Shown here in pieces: positions 55,298 through 64,000 of a stretch of 64,000 nt of DNA. Every line of letters starts with the position of its first letter. Within the stretch, counting starts at the first letter, position 1. A model generated the notes under the pieces. The model worked only from the letters and a program-made list of their open reading frames with translations. It was not told the DNA's origin and made no database searches. The position numbers and the translations under genes are program-made. Source of the stretch: Arthrospira sp. PCC 9108 (lineage in GTDB: Bacteria > Cyanobacteriota > Cyanobacteriia > Cyanobacteriales > Microcoleaceae); the NCBI GenBank assembly GCA_016745315.1, contig CP066886.1:1891501-1955500 (forward strand). The letters are read 5' to 3'.

Positions 55298-56758
55298 TCA
55301 ACGTCGCCAAAGGGTTTCGCCGCCGGGACGGTCAATGAGGGTAACACCACTAGCCTGTAATTGGTCACGAATACGATCGCCTTCCGCATAGTTTTTAGCT
55401 TTTCTAGCGGACTGTCGTTGTTTAACCAAATCCTCAATTTCAGCGTCGCTAATTCCCTGAGTCGCCGCTGGTGGTTGTGCTTGTGTTACAGCTTCCAAGC
55501 CGAAAACTCCCGCTAACTCCACCAAAGTTTTCCAGATGGCATAAATGCGATCGCTCTGGGTATCAGTCTTCCCTTCATGAGCCAATAAATTCCCTTGGCG
55601 GCGCAACTCTTTAGCCAATTCAAACAAGACAGCCAAACCCCCAGGAGTATTAAAATCATCATCCATAGCCACCCGGAAGCGTTGGAGTGCATCTTCTGTC
55701 GTGTCGTATTTACCAGGGGAGGAATCATCAGACCATCCCAAGGGTGCGCCGTATTGTTGAGCAAATAATAACCCATCTTTCAAGGTTTCCCAGCCATTGT
55801 TAGCCGAGGCGATCGCCTCATCAGTAAAATCGAGAGGTTTACGATAGTGACCCTGTAGAATAAATAAGCGGACAACCATAGGGTCTACAGGGCGATCGAG
55901 CAATTCACGAATCGTCGTAAAATTGCCCAAAGACTTAGACATTTTTTCCCCACCGACCGTCACCATACCATTGTGCATCCAATATCGAGCCAGAGTCTTA
56001 CCAGTCGCCGCCTCAGACTGAGCGATTTCATTTTCATGGTGAGGAAACACCAAATCACCGCCGCCGCCGTGAATATCAATAGTTTCTCCCAGTAGTTGTC
56101 GGACCATAGCCGAACATTCAATGTGCCACCCCGGACGACCGGGACCCCAGGGAGAATCCCAGGCGGGTTCTCCGGGTTTAGCAGCTTTCCAGAGAGCAAA
56201 ATCCGCCGGATTTTTTTTCTTGAGAGTTTCCGGGTCAGCCACAGCTACGCGACCACTAGCCCCCATTTGTAGGTCTTCGAGTTGTCGTCGGGAGAGTTTA
56301 CCATAATCGGGGAAGTGACCGACATTGTAATAAACGTCTCCATCGACAGCATAAGCGTGTCCTGTCGCGGTGAGTGTATCAATAAGTTGGTGAATTTCCT
56401 GGATATGATCTGTCACCCTAGGATAAGCGTTAGCATCCCGTACATTTAGCCGTCGCAGGTCTTCAAAGTAAGCGTCTATAAAGCGTTGGGAGACCTCCTC
56501 CATAGTGCTGTCATGTTCTTTAGCGCGGTTGAGGATTTTGTCGTCAATGTCGGTAAAATTCTGGACGTAGTTAACTTCATATCCTGACCACTCCAAATAG
56601 CGGCGTACCACGTCCCAGGTGGTGTAGGATCGTGCATGACCTAAATGGCAATAGTCATAAACTGTCACCCCGCAGCAGTACATTTTGACTTTTCCGGGTT
56701 CTAGGGTGGTAAAGGTTTCTTTTTGGCGGGTTTGGGTGTTATAGATTTTTAGAACCAT
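55298..56758 (-). CDS. cysS: cysteinyl-tRNA synthetase
   Basis: 486 aa. The zinc Cys in YCCGVTVYDYCHLGHARSY, the HIGH-like HLGH, GWHIECSAM, HHENEIAQSEA and KMSKSLGNF (KMSKS) are all present. Charges tRNA-Cys. Normal length. Confidence 0.97.
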   Translation of the reverse strand: MVLKIYNTQTRQKETFTTLEPGKVKMYCCGVTVYDYCHLGHARSYTTWDVVRRYLEWSGYEVNYVQNFTDIDDKILNRAKEHDSTMEEVSQRFIDAYFEDLRRLNVRDANAYPRVTDHIQEIHQLIDTLTATGHAYAVDGDVYYNVGHFPDYGKLSRRQLEDLQMGASGRVAVADPETLKKKNPADFALWKAAKPGEPAWDSPWGPGRPGWHIECSAMVRQLLGETIDIHGGGGDLVFPHHENEIAQSEAATGKTLARYWMHNGMVTVGGEKMSKSLGNFTTIRELLDRPVDPMVVRLFILQGHYRKPLDFTDEAIASANNGWETLKDGLLFAQQYGAPLGWSDDSSPGKYDTTEDALQRFRVAMDDDFNTPGGLAVLFELAKELRRQGNLLAHEGKTDTQSDRIYAIWKTLVELAGVFGLEAVTQAQPPAATQGISDAEIEDLVKQRQSARKAKNYAEGDRIRDQLQASGVTLIDRPGGETLWRR

Positions 56759-56798
56759 GTTGAGTCTTAATAGTGTAAATGCTTAGGCTGGCTAGGGT

Positions 56799-57155
56799 TT
56801 AGCTAAGGATGGCTGATTTGATGGGGACGGCGTTAAAGAAACAGGATCTAACCCCCGTGTGACAGGCTACGTCCCCAATTTGCTCGATTTTGAGCAGGAG
56901 GACATCAGCATCACAATCGTAGTATAGGGCTTTGAGCTTTTGAATGTGTCCTGATGTGGCCCCTTTGTGCCACAGTTGCGATCGCGATCGACTCCAATAG
57001 TGAACTTCACCCGTTGTTAGGGTTTGTTGCAAGGATTGGCGATTCATCCAAGCCATCATTAATACTGTACCGTCTTTATGGTCTTGGGCGATCGCTGGAA
57101 TTAAACCTTGTGGATTAAATTTGAGGCTATCGATCCATAATTGGTCTTGGTTCAT
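56799..57155 (-). CDS. hisI: phosphoribosyl-AMP cyclohydrolase
   Basis: 118 aa, single-function HisI without the HisE pyrophosphatase. VLMMAWMN, VHYWSRSRSQLWHKG, DCDADVLLLKI and the metal ligands CHTG...CF are diagnostic. Third step of histidine synthesis. Its first 29 bp overlap the end of the GTPase gene. Confidence 0.94.
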   Translation of the reverse strand: MNQDQLWIDSLKFNPQGLIPAIAQDHKDGTVLMMAWMNRQSLQQTLTTGEVHYWSRSRSQLWHKGATSGHIQKLKALYYDCDADVLLLKIEQIGDVACHTGVRSCFFNAVPIKSAILS

Positions 57156-58128
57156 GGTTAGGGATTTCGTGTAAACATCGTTGTAGGTCTTGTGTGAGGG
57201 TTTGGCGGTTCAGGTCTCGACCGATAAATACTAATTGATTTGGGGGTTCGCCGCGAGGATAATTAGGGGTAAGCTGATAGCGTTTTCCACTGAGTTGGAA
57301 TAGGTGAGAGGAGTTATTACCTTGATACCAGATAAATCCTTTGGCGCGAAATACATTCGTTGGTAGACGATCGCTTAAGAAGGTCTGGAATTTTTCCACA
57401 CTCAGAGGGCGATCGCTGCGAAAGGATACAGCCACAAATCCATCATTAGCTAGATGTTCCGAATGGTGATCATGGTCTGGTATATTCCCAAAGTCCGGGT
57501 GGGAATATTCTATTCCCCAAATAGTGGCTAAGGGAACCTCACCATATTCGGTGGTAATTATACGAGCATCTGGTTTAAGCTGGCGGATCTGTTTTTGGAT
57601 GCGATCGCATTTTTCTGGGGCGACCAAATCGATTTTATTGAGCAAAATCAGATCACCCCAAGCAATTTGGTTAAGGGCTGCTTCACTGTTAGCTAATAGG
57701 TCTGGGGAAAACGTATCAGCATCTACCAGGGTAAAAATAGCATCAAGTCGAGTCAAGTTTCGCAGTTCCGTCCCCCCAAAAGTCATAATAATCGGTAACG
57801 GGTCTGCTATTCCTGTGGTTTCAATGAGTAGATAATCTATGTGGGGATTCCGTTGTAAAACCTCGACAATCGTATCTGCTAGGCGGTCATTCAGGGTACA
57901 GCATATACAACCATTATTTAACTGCACCATATCATCTTCTAGGTTGATCAGCAGTTGACCGTCAATACTAATCTCCCCAAATTCATTCACAAAAACCGCC
58001 ACTTTCCGACCATTACGGTGACTCAGAATATAATTGATTAAGGTAGTTTTGCCACTTCCCAAAAATCCGGTAATTACAATTACAGGAACTTCCCGATTTA
58101 TGGTTAGTTTTTCCCTCGTAGTTTTCAC
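57127..58128 (-). CDS. CobW/COG0523 metal-chaperone GTPase
   Basis: 333 aa. Walker A GFLGSGKTTL, the metal-binding GCICCTLNDRL (CxCC), ETTGIADPLPI, NKID and the C-terminal CobW_C domain (FVAVSFRSDRPLSVEKFQTFL). A His stretch DHDHHSEH at about 235 could bind metal. Members move zinc or cobalt to client enzymes. Overlap with hisI and nearness to sufE and hemB (zinc-dependent in many species) allow a zinc role by inference. Confidence 0.88.
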   Translation of the reverse strand: MKTTREKLTINREVPVIVITGFLGSGKTTLINYILSHRNGRKVAVFVNEFGEISIDGQLLINLEDDMVQLNNGCICCTLNDRLADTIVEVLQRNPHIDYLLIETTGIADPLPIIMTFGGTELRNLTRLDAIFTLVDADTFSPDLLANSEAALNQIAWGDLILLNKIDLVAPEKCDRIQKQIRQLKPDARIITTEYGEVPLATIWGIEYSHPDFGNIPDHDHHSEHLANDGFVAVSFRSDRPLSVEKFQTFLSDRLPTNVFRAKGFIWYQGNNSSHLFQLSGKRYQLTPNYPRGEPPNQLVFIGRDLNRQTLTQDLQRCLHEIPNHEPRPIMDR

Positions 58129-58177
58129 GGTTTTTGTGACCTAATATACTTGACAAAATTCCCTTTATATGCTCCCC

Positions 58178-58609
58178 TTACTCCCCGCAAGCACTAGCCT
58201 GTTTTTGCAGGGTTTTAAAAATGTTATAAAACCCATTCGCACGGGAGGGAGTCAAACTAGCCTGTAGCCCAGTTTCTTCAATAAAATCGGGTTTTAATTG
58301 GCTAATTTCCTGAATAGTTAACCCATTCATTCCCTTAATTAACATAGCCAATAATCCCTTAGTTAATTGAGAGTCAGAATCTCCCTGAAATTGAATACAG
58401 CCATTCGAGTCTAAACTAGCGGTCACATAAACCTGAGAAACACAACCAGGAACCTTGTTTTCTGGCAATTTTTGCTCCTCTGGAAATTCCGGCAATTTTT
58501 GAGCTAAAGTCAGTAGTTGCTCGTAACGCAGCTTATTAGAGGAGGCGCGTTTAAAGCGTTGAACAATGCGATCAAGTGCAGGGGGCCGTTGAGTCACAGG
58601 TGAAGCCAT
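58178..58609 (-). CDS. sufE: SufE sulfur-transfer protein
   Basis: 143 aa. RYEQLLTLAQKLP, then VPGCVSQVYV with the sulfur-accepting Cys, and FIEETGLQASLTPSRANGF in parts. SufE takes sulfur from the cysteine desulfurase SufS for Fe-S cluster assembly. Confidence 0.93.
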   Translation of the reverse strand: MASPVTQRPPALDRIVQRFKRASSNKLRYEQLLTLAQKLPEFPEEQKLPENKVPGCVSQVYVTASLDSNGCIQFQGDSDSQLTKGLLAMLIKGMNGLTIQEISQLKPDFIEETGLQASLTPSRANGFYNIFKTLQKQASACGE

Positions 58610-58756
58610 GATATTCTACGAGCATAAATATACAACAAGTTGAGAAGATTGATTTTGTATTTTAACGCAAATTTTCCTATTGTTGATGTAGACTTTTGGC
58701 GATCGCCACCGAAATCGGGAGGGTTCACCAGTCACAGCGGAGACCCCCCCAAAAGT

Positions 58757-59755
58757 TTAGCGAAGGATTAGGGCAACTTCCTTAGCGAAATAGGTAAGAA
58801 TCAGATCGGCTCCGGCTCGTTTCATGCTGGTAAGGGTTTCTAGCATCACCTTTTTCTCATCAATCCAGCCCATACGTCCGGCCGCGCGAATCATCGCATA
58901 CTCACCACTAACATTATAGGCCGCAACAGGTACATTTGTAGCTTGCCGAACCTGGGAAATAATATCAAGATAGGCCAGGGCGGGTTTCACCATCACCATA
59001 TCGGCTCCCTCTTGCACATCTAACATAACTTCTTTGATGGCTTCGCGGCTATTGGCGGCATCCATTTGATAGGTTTTCTTATCGCCAAATTTGGGAGCAG
59101 AGTCTAAGGCATCCCGGAAGGGGCCATAGTAGGCGGAGGCATATTTAGCCGAGTAAGCCAGGATACCAACGTTTGTATAACCTGCTGCATCGAGTCCTTG
59201 ACGAATTGCGCCGATGCGTCCATCCATCATGTCCGAGGGGGCGACTATATCTGCTCCGGCTTCCGCGTGGGATATCGATTGTTTAACTAGAACTTCCACG
59301 GTTTCATCATTGAGGATTTCACCGCTATCACTGACGATGCCATCATGACCTTTACTAGAAAAGGGGTCTAGGGCGACATCCGTGATAATCATGATGTCGG
59401 GAACCGCTTGTTTGATGGCGCGGACGGTACGCTGTACCAGTCCTTCGGGATTATAGCTTTCCGTGCCGGCGTTGTCTTTTTTTTCTTCGGCTACTAGGGG
59501 AAATAAAGCAATGGCCGGAATCCCTAATTCAGATGCTTCTGCTACTTCTTTCAGTAATAGATCTAGGGTGTAGCGGTAGCTTTCCGGCATTGAGGGGACT
59601 TCCACTTTCTGATTTTCCCCTTCCATCACGAATAGGGGATATATCAGGTCATTAACTGTTAGTTGCGTTTCTTGCACCATCCGCCGCAGGGCATCGGTAC
59701 GACGGAGACGACGGGGACGTTGGACAAGGTTTAATCTATGGTTTTCTGATGACAT
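58757..59755 (-). CDS. hemB: delta-aminolevulinic acid dehydratase
   Basis: 332 aa. RPRRLRRTDALRRMVQET, DVALDPFSSKGHDG, VAPSDMMDGRIGAIR, SAKYASAYYGPFRDA (active-site Lys), QMDAANSREA, MVKPALAYLD (second Lys) and AYNVSGEYAMI. It condenses two aminolevulinates to porphobilinogen, feeding heme, chlorophyll and phycobilin synthesis. Confidence 0.97.
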   Translation of the reverse strand: MSSENHRLNLVQRPRRLRRTDALRRMVQETQLTVNDLIYPLFVMEGENQKVEVPSMPESYRYTLDLLLKEVAEASELGIPAIALFPLVAEEKKDNAGTESYNPEGLVQRTVRAIKQAVPDIMIITDVALDPFSSKGHDGIVSDSGEILNDETVEVLVKQSISHAEAGADIVAPSDMMDGRIGAIRQGLDAAGYTNVGILAYSAKYASAYYGPFRDALDSAPKFGDKKTYQMDAANSREAIKEVMLDVQEGADMVMVKPALAYLDIISQVRQATNVPVAAYNVSGEYAMIRAAGRMGWIDEKKVMLETLTSMKRAGADLILTYFAKEVALILR

Positions 59756-60160
59756 GAGATAACGGTTGTTTTATTTTATACAGCCAAATTGACTGTTAAT
59801 TATCCCATCGATCGCCCCTGGTTTGGGCCTGTTGATACAAATCAATACAATCTGCTGAAAAGTTGATTTTTTATTCAATTAAAAAAAAATTGTTCGGCCA
59901 AATTACCGTGGAGGGGGTTGACAGCTAGGATAACTAATGATACGATATAGACATATTTTACATAATGGAAATATTAATTAAAATAAAAAAATTGGCACTA
60001 TTCCCATTATATAAAATAATAACACAGAACCCGCGAAAAAGCAAGCAACCCCCCAGAAAAAAAATTTCGCAACATTTCTTAACATTTTGTTACAAAACTT
60101 AACACAATTCCGCTAGTGATTGATTAAGTGATTAAGCGATCGCCTGATGAGCAGAATTAA
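59756..60160. other. AT-rich intergenic region
   Basis: 405 bp upstream of hemB and downstream of the pentapeptide gene. TTGACA near 59928 with AT-rich sequence after it could be a plus-strand promoter, but no plus-strand gene follows. The hemB promoter should lie here. Nothing else supported. Confidence 0.4.
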
Positions 60161-60844
60161 CTAGAACCGAATTTGGGGTATTTTGAGGTCAACGGGGTTA
60201 TTGTCACCAGGTGTGAAACCTTCAAGGGGGGGAAGGGAATGGCGATTAATCTGAATGGGCTCGAATAATGATTCGAGGTATTCTTGAGTATACTGAAAGT
60301 CCTGATCCAAATCCGTGCCACCCATAGGCATAGCCAACCGAGAGGGGTCGCGACCAATGCTCAAGTTATCGCCGCCAAGGTCTTCGAGGGAACCGGTAGC
60401 AACAGGGGGGGTAATTCCGATAATAGGTTGCAACATTTGAGTTTCTTGCAAATTAGCCCCAGCGAAAGTTGCTCCTGTTAGTCGAGCCTTAATCAGGTTA
60501 GCACCACTGAGGTCAGCTAAATCGAGAACTGCGTCATTCAATTCGGCTTGATTTAGAAATGCACCGCTCAAATTAGCACCAGTTAAATTTGCCCCTTTAA
60601 GGTCTGCGCCTTCGAGGTTAGCATTAGCTAAGTTAGCATTTTCGAGGTTAGCATTTCGGAGGTCTACTCCAATGAGATGGGCTCCTGATAGATCAGCCCC
60701 TCTAAGATCGCAACCTTGACAAAATCTGGTCTCTAGTAGTTGTCTCAGGTGTGCTGGATTTTCAGCCCGAATTGGAGAGGCGAAGCCTAGGGATACTATG
60801 GTTGTGGCTGCCCCTAGAATCATGACTGTTGATAAAGTTTTCAT
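60161..60844 (-). CDS. secreted pentapeptide-repeat protein
   Basis: 227 aa from ATG 60844 (ATG 60868 possible). Signal peptide ending SPIRAEN; a CQGCDLRG pair; then A(D/N)LxG-type pentapeptide repeats from about residue 45 to 140 (GADLSGAHLIGVDLRNANLE in style), forming a right-handed beta helix. The C-terminal 80 residues are not repetitive. Probably periplasmic; unknown role. Confidence 0.8.
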   Translation of the reverse strand: MKTLSTVMILGAATTIVSLGFASPIRAENPAHLRQLLETRFCQGCDLRGADLSGAHLIGVDLRNANLENANLANANLEGADLKGANLTGANLSGAFLNQAELNDAVLDLADLSGANLIKARLTGATFAGANLQETQMLQPIIGITPPVATGSLEDLGGDNLSIGRDPSRLAMPMGGTDLDQDFQYTQEYLESLFEPIQINRHSLPPLEGFTPGDNNPVDLKIPQIRF

Positions 60845-61110
60845 CTGTTTGTCCTCCTGAATGGACACATGGGAATTATGTATTATTCCTCATGTACTCT
60901 AGGATACACCATAACGGAATTTGATAGGCGATCGCTTCTCCCCTGAGACATAAATTTTAACCTTGATGAAATCCGGTAATCGGCGAGTATATCAGTAATT
61001 ATCTCTATGATTTAGGGGATAATATCTGATGTTCAAGGGGTTAGTGAGACCTACAGGCGATCGCCCCATGGCGGGTGGATATTGAGTCAGGGGGAAGAAT
61101 ATTGTGAATT

Positions 61111-61662
61111 TTAGCGAGGTAGGTTGTCGTGGGTAAAATAAATATGACCGAGGGTGCGATCGTTGTAGGTTCGTTTAGTGAAGCGCCAACCCGGTTCTAA
61201 AAAGATTTTGGTAAAGCCACTAGAGCGACCAAAACTGCGACCGATAATAATGGGTGGTGCGTAGACATCAGCGCGAGAGTTAGCGACAAGTAAAATTTCT
61301 CCTGGAATAGCTTGGACGGTGAGGCTGTGGCTGAGAGCGAGGTCTTGTCCTCCCATGCGAACGGAATAACCGTTGCTGTCGGTGGCGCGTCCACAAATTC
61401 CGCTAAAGTCGAAGTTAAGAAGTAGGGGTTCAACTTGAACGGGACGGCTGCCATTTTCACTCCAACAGGGTCGAGAATCAGAAATTTGTTCAACGACTAC
61501 TAGGGAGTAACCAAAGGCGCGGGGAACAGCCATGGCTACGAATCGATCTTGATCAACTTCCTGTTGACCAAATTGGACTGCATTTGCCGGGGAAAATCCA
61601 GTGATCATGGAGAAGGTAGCTGCTGCTAGGGTGATAATGGTTTGTGTTAGTGAAATCTTCAT
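61111..61662 (-). CDS. DUF3747 secreted protein
   Basis: 183 aa. Signal peptide about 1-28 (MITGFSPANA); QEVDQDRFVAMAVP, LLVVEQ-like YSLVVVEQIS, PCWSE, LNFDFSGICGRATDSNGYS and GRSFGRSSGF fit DUF3747. Two Cys could form a disulfide. Unknown role, likely cell surface. Confidence 0.75.
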   Translation of the reverse strand: MKISLTQTIITLAAATFSMITGFSPANAVQFGQQEVDQDRFVAMAVPRAFGYSLVVVEQISDSRPCWSENGSRPVQVEPLLLNFDFSGICGRATDSNGYSVRMGGQDLALSHSLTVQAIPGEILLVANSRADVYAPPIIIGRSFGRSSGFTKIFLEPGWRFTKRTYNDRTLGHIYFTHDNLPR

Positions 61663-61758
61663 CTTCCAAATCTGTTCAACTGTTGAGTTTTAGAACTAGG
61701 GACTGTGCGATCGCATCTGTAGGTAAGAAGTTTATGCTCCGAGGTTTAGTTTAGCGCT

Positions 61759-62622
61759 TCAGGGGGAACCTAGTATTTTGTGGCTAAAAAATTGTAATCC
61801 GGTACTCCAGACCAAATAGCCACGATCATTGAGATGTAGACCATCGGTGCTGAGTTCCGGGCGCAGGTTTCCTTTTTTGTCGGTGAATAGAGGGTGTAGG
61901 TCTAGGAAATAAGCACCATTGGCGATCGCGATCGCTTCTAATTCTCGATTAAGTCGGCGTATACGACGATTAGGAATTTTGAGCAGGCGATCGCGTCCTT
62001 CCCAACTAGCATTTTGATCACTGTGGGGTAAAATGGACTGAACGACCACTTGAGCGCTGGGATGAACCCATTGCACATCTCTAATAATTTCCTGCCAGTT
62101 GGCTAAAACGGTTTGGTCATCAATTCCCCGTAACAGGTCATTGATGCCGATCATGATAAATACAGTTTCTGGTTGGGTCAGGTCAAATACCTTGAGTCGT
62201 CGTAGTAGTCCGGCGGAGGTTTCCCCGGATATGCCTTGATTTAACCAGGTTCTGTCTGGGGGTAATAGTTCCGGGGGAAACCATAAACTTAATGAGTCTC
62301 CGGCTAAAATAGTTAGGCGATCGGGACGATTATGGGCGGCGAGAAGTGCTTTTTCTTTTAGCTGTTCTACGGAGTCTTCATAGGTCAAGCGATATTGTGG
62401 CTGAAATGAGGAGTTGGTGGAGTTGGGCTGAACTTCATTGGTCTGTTGGGTTTGTACTGCTGCACCAACTTGGTTTTCTTCTGAGGTTTGGGCTTGGGCT
62501 TGGGAAGTGTCGGAGAATGATTGTCCCCTTAGCAATAGTAAGATAATCACCAGAGTTAGTATCCCGTTACCGATGAGGGATAACATCGCCCAAGCTGGAA
62601 TGGTTTTTAAGGGAATCAACAC
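61759..62622 (-). CDS. SGNH/GDSL hydrolase, membrane anchored
   Basis: 287 aa. N-terminal membrane helix (AMLSLIGNGILTLVIILLLL), a Gln/Thr/Ser-rich linker, then the catalytic domain: AGDSLSLWFP (nucleophile Ser), NQGISGETSAG, IMIGINDLLRG (oxyanion Asn) and STDGLHLNDRGY (Asp/His). Probably a periplasmic lipase/esterase or acyl hydrolase on glycans. Confidence 0.85.
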   Translation of the reverse strand: MLIPLKTIPAWAMLSLIGNGILTLVIILLLLRGQSFSDTSQAQAQTSEENQVGAAVQTQQTNEVQPNSTNSSFQPQYRLTYEDSVEQLKEKALLAAHNRPDRLTILAGDSLSLWFPPELLPPDRTWLNQGISGETSAGLLRRLKVFDLTQPETVFIMIGINDLLRGIDDQTVLANWQEIIRDVQWVHPSAQVVVQSILPHSDQNASWEGRDRLLKIPNRRIRRLNRELEAIAIANGAYFLDLHPLFTDKKGNLRPELSTDGLHLNDRGYLVWSTGLQFFSHKILGSP

Positions 62623-62969
62623 GAGAATCTGAGAAACGCCCTAAAGTTGTCTATTTATATGTTGACACTCTACCTTTCATTTTAGGAAAGCGTAGATTCT
62701 GGGTTCGCGCTACTCGCCGACCAGTCGCAGGTTTAAACCAACAGCAATCGCCTCGTCTATAGCTTGGTGTTGATATTTTCTAGCACGAACCCGGAACTCG
62801 TGGACAATCATTTGTGGACCGAGGAGGGACAATATCAGCTTAAAATAACATAAAATGGTGCGAATTGCCATAGTGTTATGTAGGGAGCTAAAGTCGCGCC
62901 TGTCGCTTTTCCACCCTGCTCGCTCAGAGATGGGGCGTGATCTCGCTCCCTTGTTGTTTTGGGTGGAAA

Positions 62970-63020
62970 GAAAAAATCGCCTCCTGTAGGGGCTATGTGC
63001 CAGTTAGGAGACGATTTGTT
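62970..63020 (-). terminator. amt terminator region
   Basis: AAATCGTCTCCT pairs with AGGAGGCGATTT with a 20-nt loop just past the amt stop, followed by T-rich sequence on the minus strand. The rest of 62623-63039 holds no supported gene. Confidence 0.65.
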
Positions 63021-63039
63021 ACCAGATGAGATTAGGAGT

Positions 63040-64000
63040 TTAATAGCTTCTGCTAATTCCATCTTCACGGCTAGGAATACCAGGATCAATACCTCCGACA
63101 CTGGCTGGGCCTACTTCTTTGAGGAATCCGTTATAGGCTTCCATACCATGTTCGGCGATGTCGAGTCCTTCATATTCATGTTCAGGAGTGACGCGGATAC
63201 CGACGAGGGCTTTTATGGCTAACCAGAAAATGCTAGTCATGACTACGGTAAATCCACCGATGGAGAGGATACCGAGGATTTGAATGCCGAGATTAGCACC
63301 GCCAAAGATGCCGACGGCTAGGGTTCCCCAAATGCCACAAACTAAGTGAACAGAAGTAGCACCTACGGGGTCGTCAATCTGAATGCGATCGAAGAAGGCG
63401 ACCGAGTAGACTACTATAACTCCGGCGATCGCACCAATGACAACTGCTGCCCATAAAGGTACGGCATCACAGCCGGCGGTAATTCCGACTAAACCGGCGA
63501 GAATGCCGTTGATAATCATGGATAGGTCTGGTTTACCATCCTTAATCCAGGAGGTAAGGGTAGCAGATACACCGCCAGCAGCGGCTGCTAGGTTCGTGGT
63601 GAGGGCGATATAGGGAACGTTCTCATTAGCGGCTAATTCGGAACCGGGGTTAAATCCAAACCAGCCGATCCACAGAATTAAACATCCCAGGGTGGCAATA
63701 CTCATGTTATGACCAGGAATCGCCCTAGGTTCACCCGATGGACCGTATTTGCCCATGCGGGGTCCGAGGAATGCTGCCCCCATGAGGGCAGACCATCCAC
63801 CCACGGAGTGAACTACGGTTGATCCGGCAAAATCATGGAAGTCCATACTTGCTAACCAGCCGTTATCAGTCCAGACCCAGTGTCCGGTAATGGGGTAGGA
63901 TATTCCGACTAGCAATAGGCTAAATAGGAGGAAGGCGACAAATTCGATCCGTTCGGCTACTGCGCCGGATACAATAGTGGCGGCGGTACCTGCGAAGGCA
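63040..64000 (-). CDS. amt: ammonium transporter, 5' end beyond the window
   Basis: Open to the window edge: AFAGTAATIVSGAVAERIEF leads into the part after 63915, about 320 residues visible. HSVGGWSALMGAAFLGPR, ATLGCLILWIGWFGFNPGS, ITAGCDAVPLWAAVVIGAIAG and HLVCGIWGTLAVGIF include the twin-His pore and ammonium-selectivity segments. At least seven membrane helices remain. It takes up ammonium across the cytoplasmic membrane. Its promoter lies outside. Confidence 0.95.
   Translation of the reverse strand, partial: AFAGTAATIVSGAVAERIEFVAFLLFSLLLVGISYPITGHWVWTDNGWLASMDFHDFAGSTVVHSVGGWSALMGAAFLGPRMGKYGPSGEPRAIPGHNMSIATLGCLILWIGWFGFNPGSELAANENVPYIALTTNLAAAAGGVSATLTSWIKDGKPDLSMIINGILAGLVGITAGCDAVPLWAAVVIGAIAGVIVVYSVAFFDRIQIDDPVGATSVHLVCGIWGTLAVGIFGGANLGIQILGILSIGGFTVVMTSIFWLAIKALVGIRVTPEHEYEGLDIAEHGMEAYNGFLKEVGPASVGGIDPGIPSREDGISRSY

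Overview
The window is cyanobacterial chromosomal DNA. It carries a solo photosystem II D2 gene (psbD), psbZ, an NblB-like HEAT protein and a HmpF-like motility protein, and GCGATCGC (HIP1) palindromes are everywhere, inside and outside genes. The load of group II introns, IS630 and IS200/IS605 elements and dispersed palindromic repeats suggests a filamentous, Arthrospira/Limnospira-like genome; that placement is inference.

Layout. 1-5724 and 27154-32337 hold two mirror-image copies of one accessory module: a phage-tail-like gene block, a repeat arm ending in a tRNA 3' fragment, then a tyrosine recombinase gene flanked by inverted copies of a shared 25-bp motif. In the left copy the recombinase gene is interrupted by a 2.58-kb group II intron whose removal restores the frame. 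The right copy sits at the 3' end of an intact tRNA-Asn gene as a 5.1-kb island with 26-bp direct repeats, and its tail-fibre remnant lies between two 814-bp inverted arms.

Between the modules: hypBA (nickel insertion); gap1, pfkA and tal (sugar catabolism; tal has a decayed EF-hand tail); a junkyard of nested and broken group II introns plus IS630 (11.8-17.5 kb and 19.7-21.1 kb) around hmpF; gmd and a companion gene; and a minus-strand block phoH, khpA, rpsP, ffh.

Right of the tRNA-Asn: a NYN nuclease, a CbiO-like ATPase, psbD, a DUF1499 gene with a tnpB element abutting its start codon, and a CHAT-protease/TPR gene with ten near-identical repeats, with YbjN-like, sigma-like and DUF1822 genes around it. 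Then come CBS, nblB-like, psbZ, ribH, a membrane methyltransferase, DUF4327, a CNT nucleoside transporter, a 1.9-kb array of 15 repeats of 125/127 bp, and a minus-strand housekeeping run (cysS, hisI, a CobW-type GTPase, sufE, hemB, small secreted proteins, amt) that leaves the window at the right end.

Five frame breaks (ffh, the CHAT gene twice, tnpB, intron-1 RT) are each repaired by adding one base to a G or C run. Because ffh is normally essential, under-called homopolymers in the assembly are a likely cause, and these genes should not be called dead on this sequence alone.
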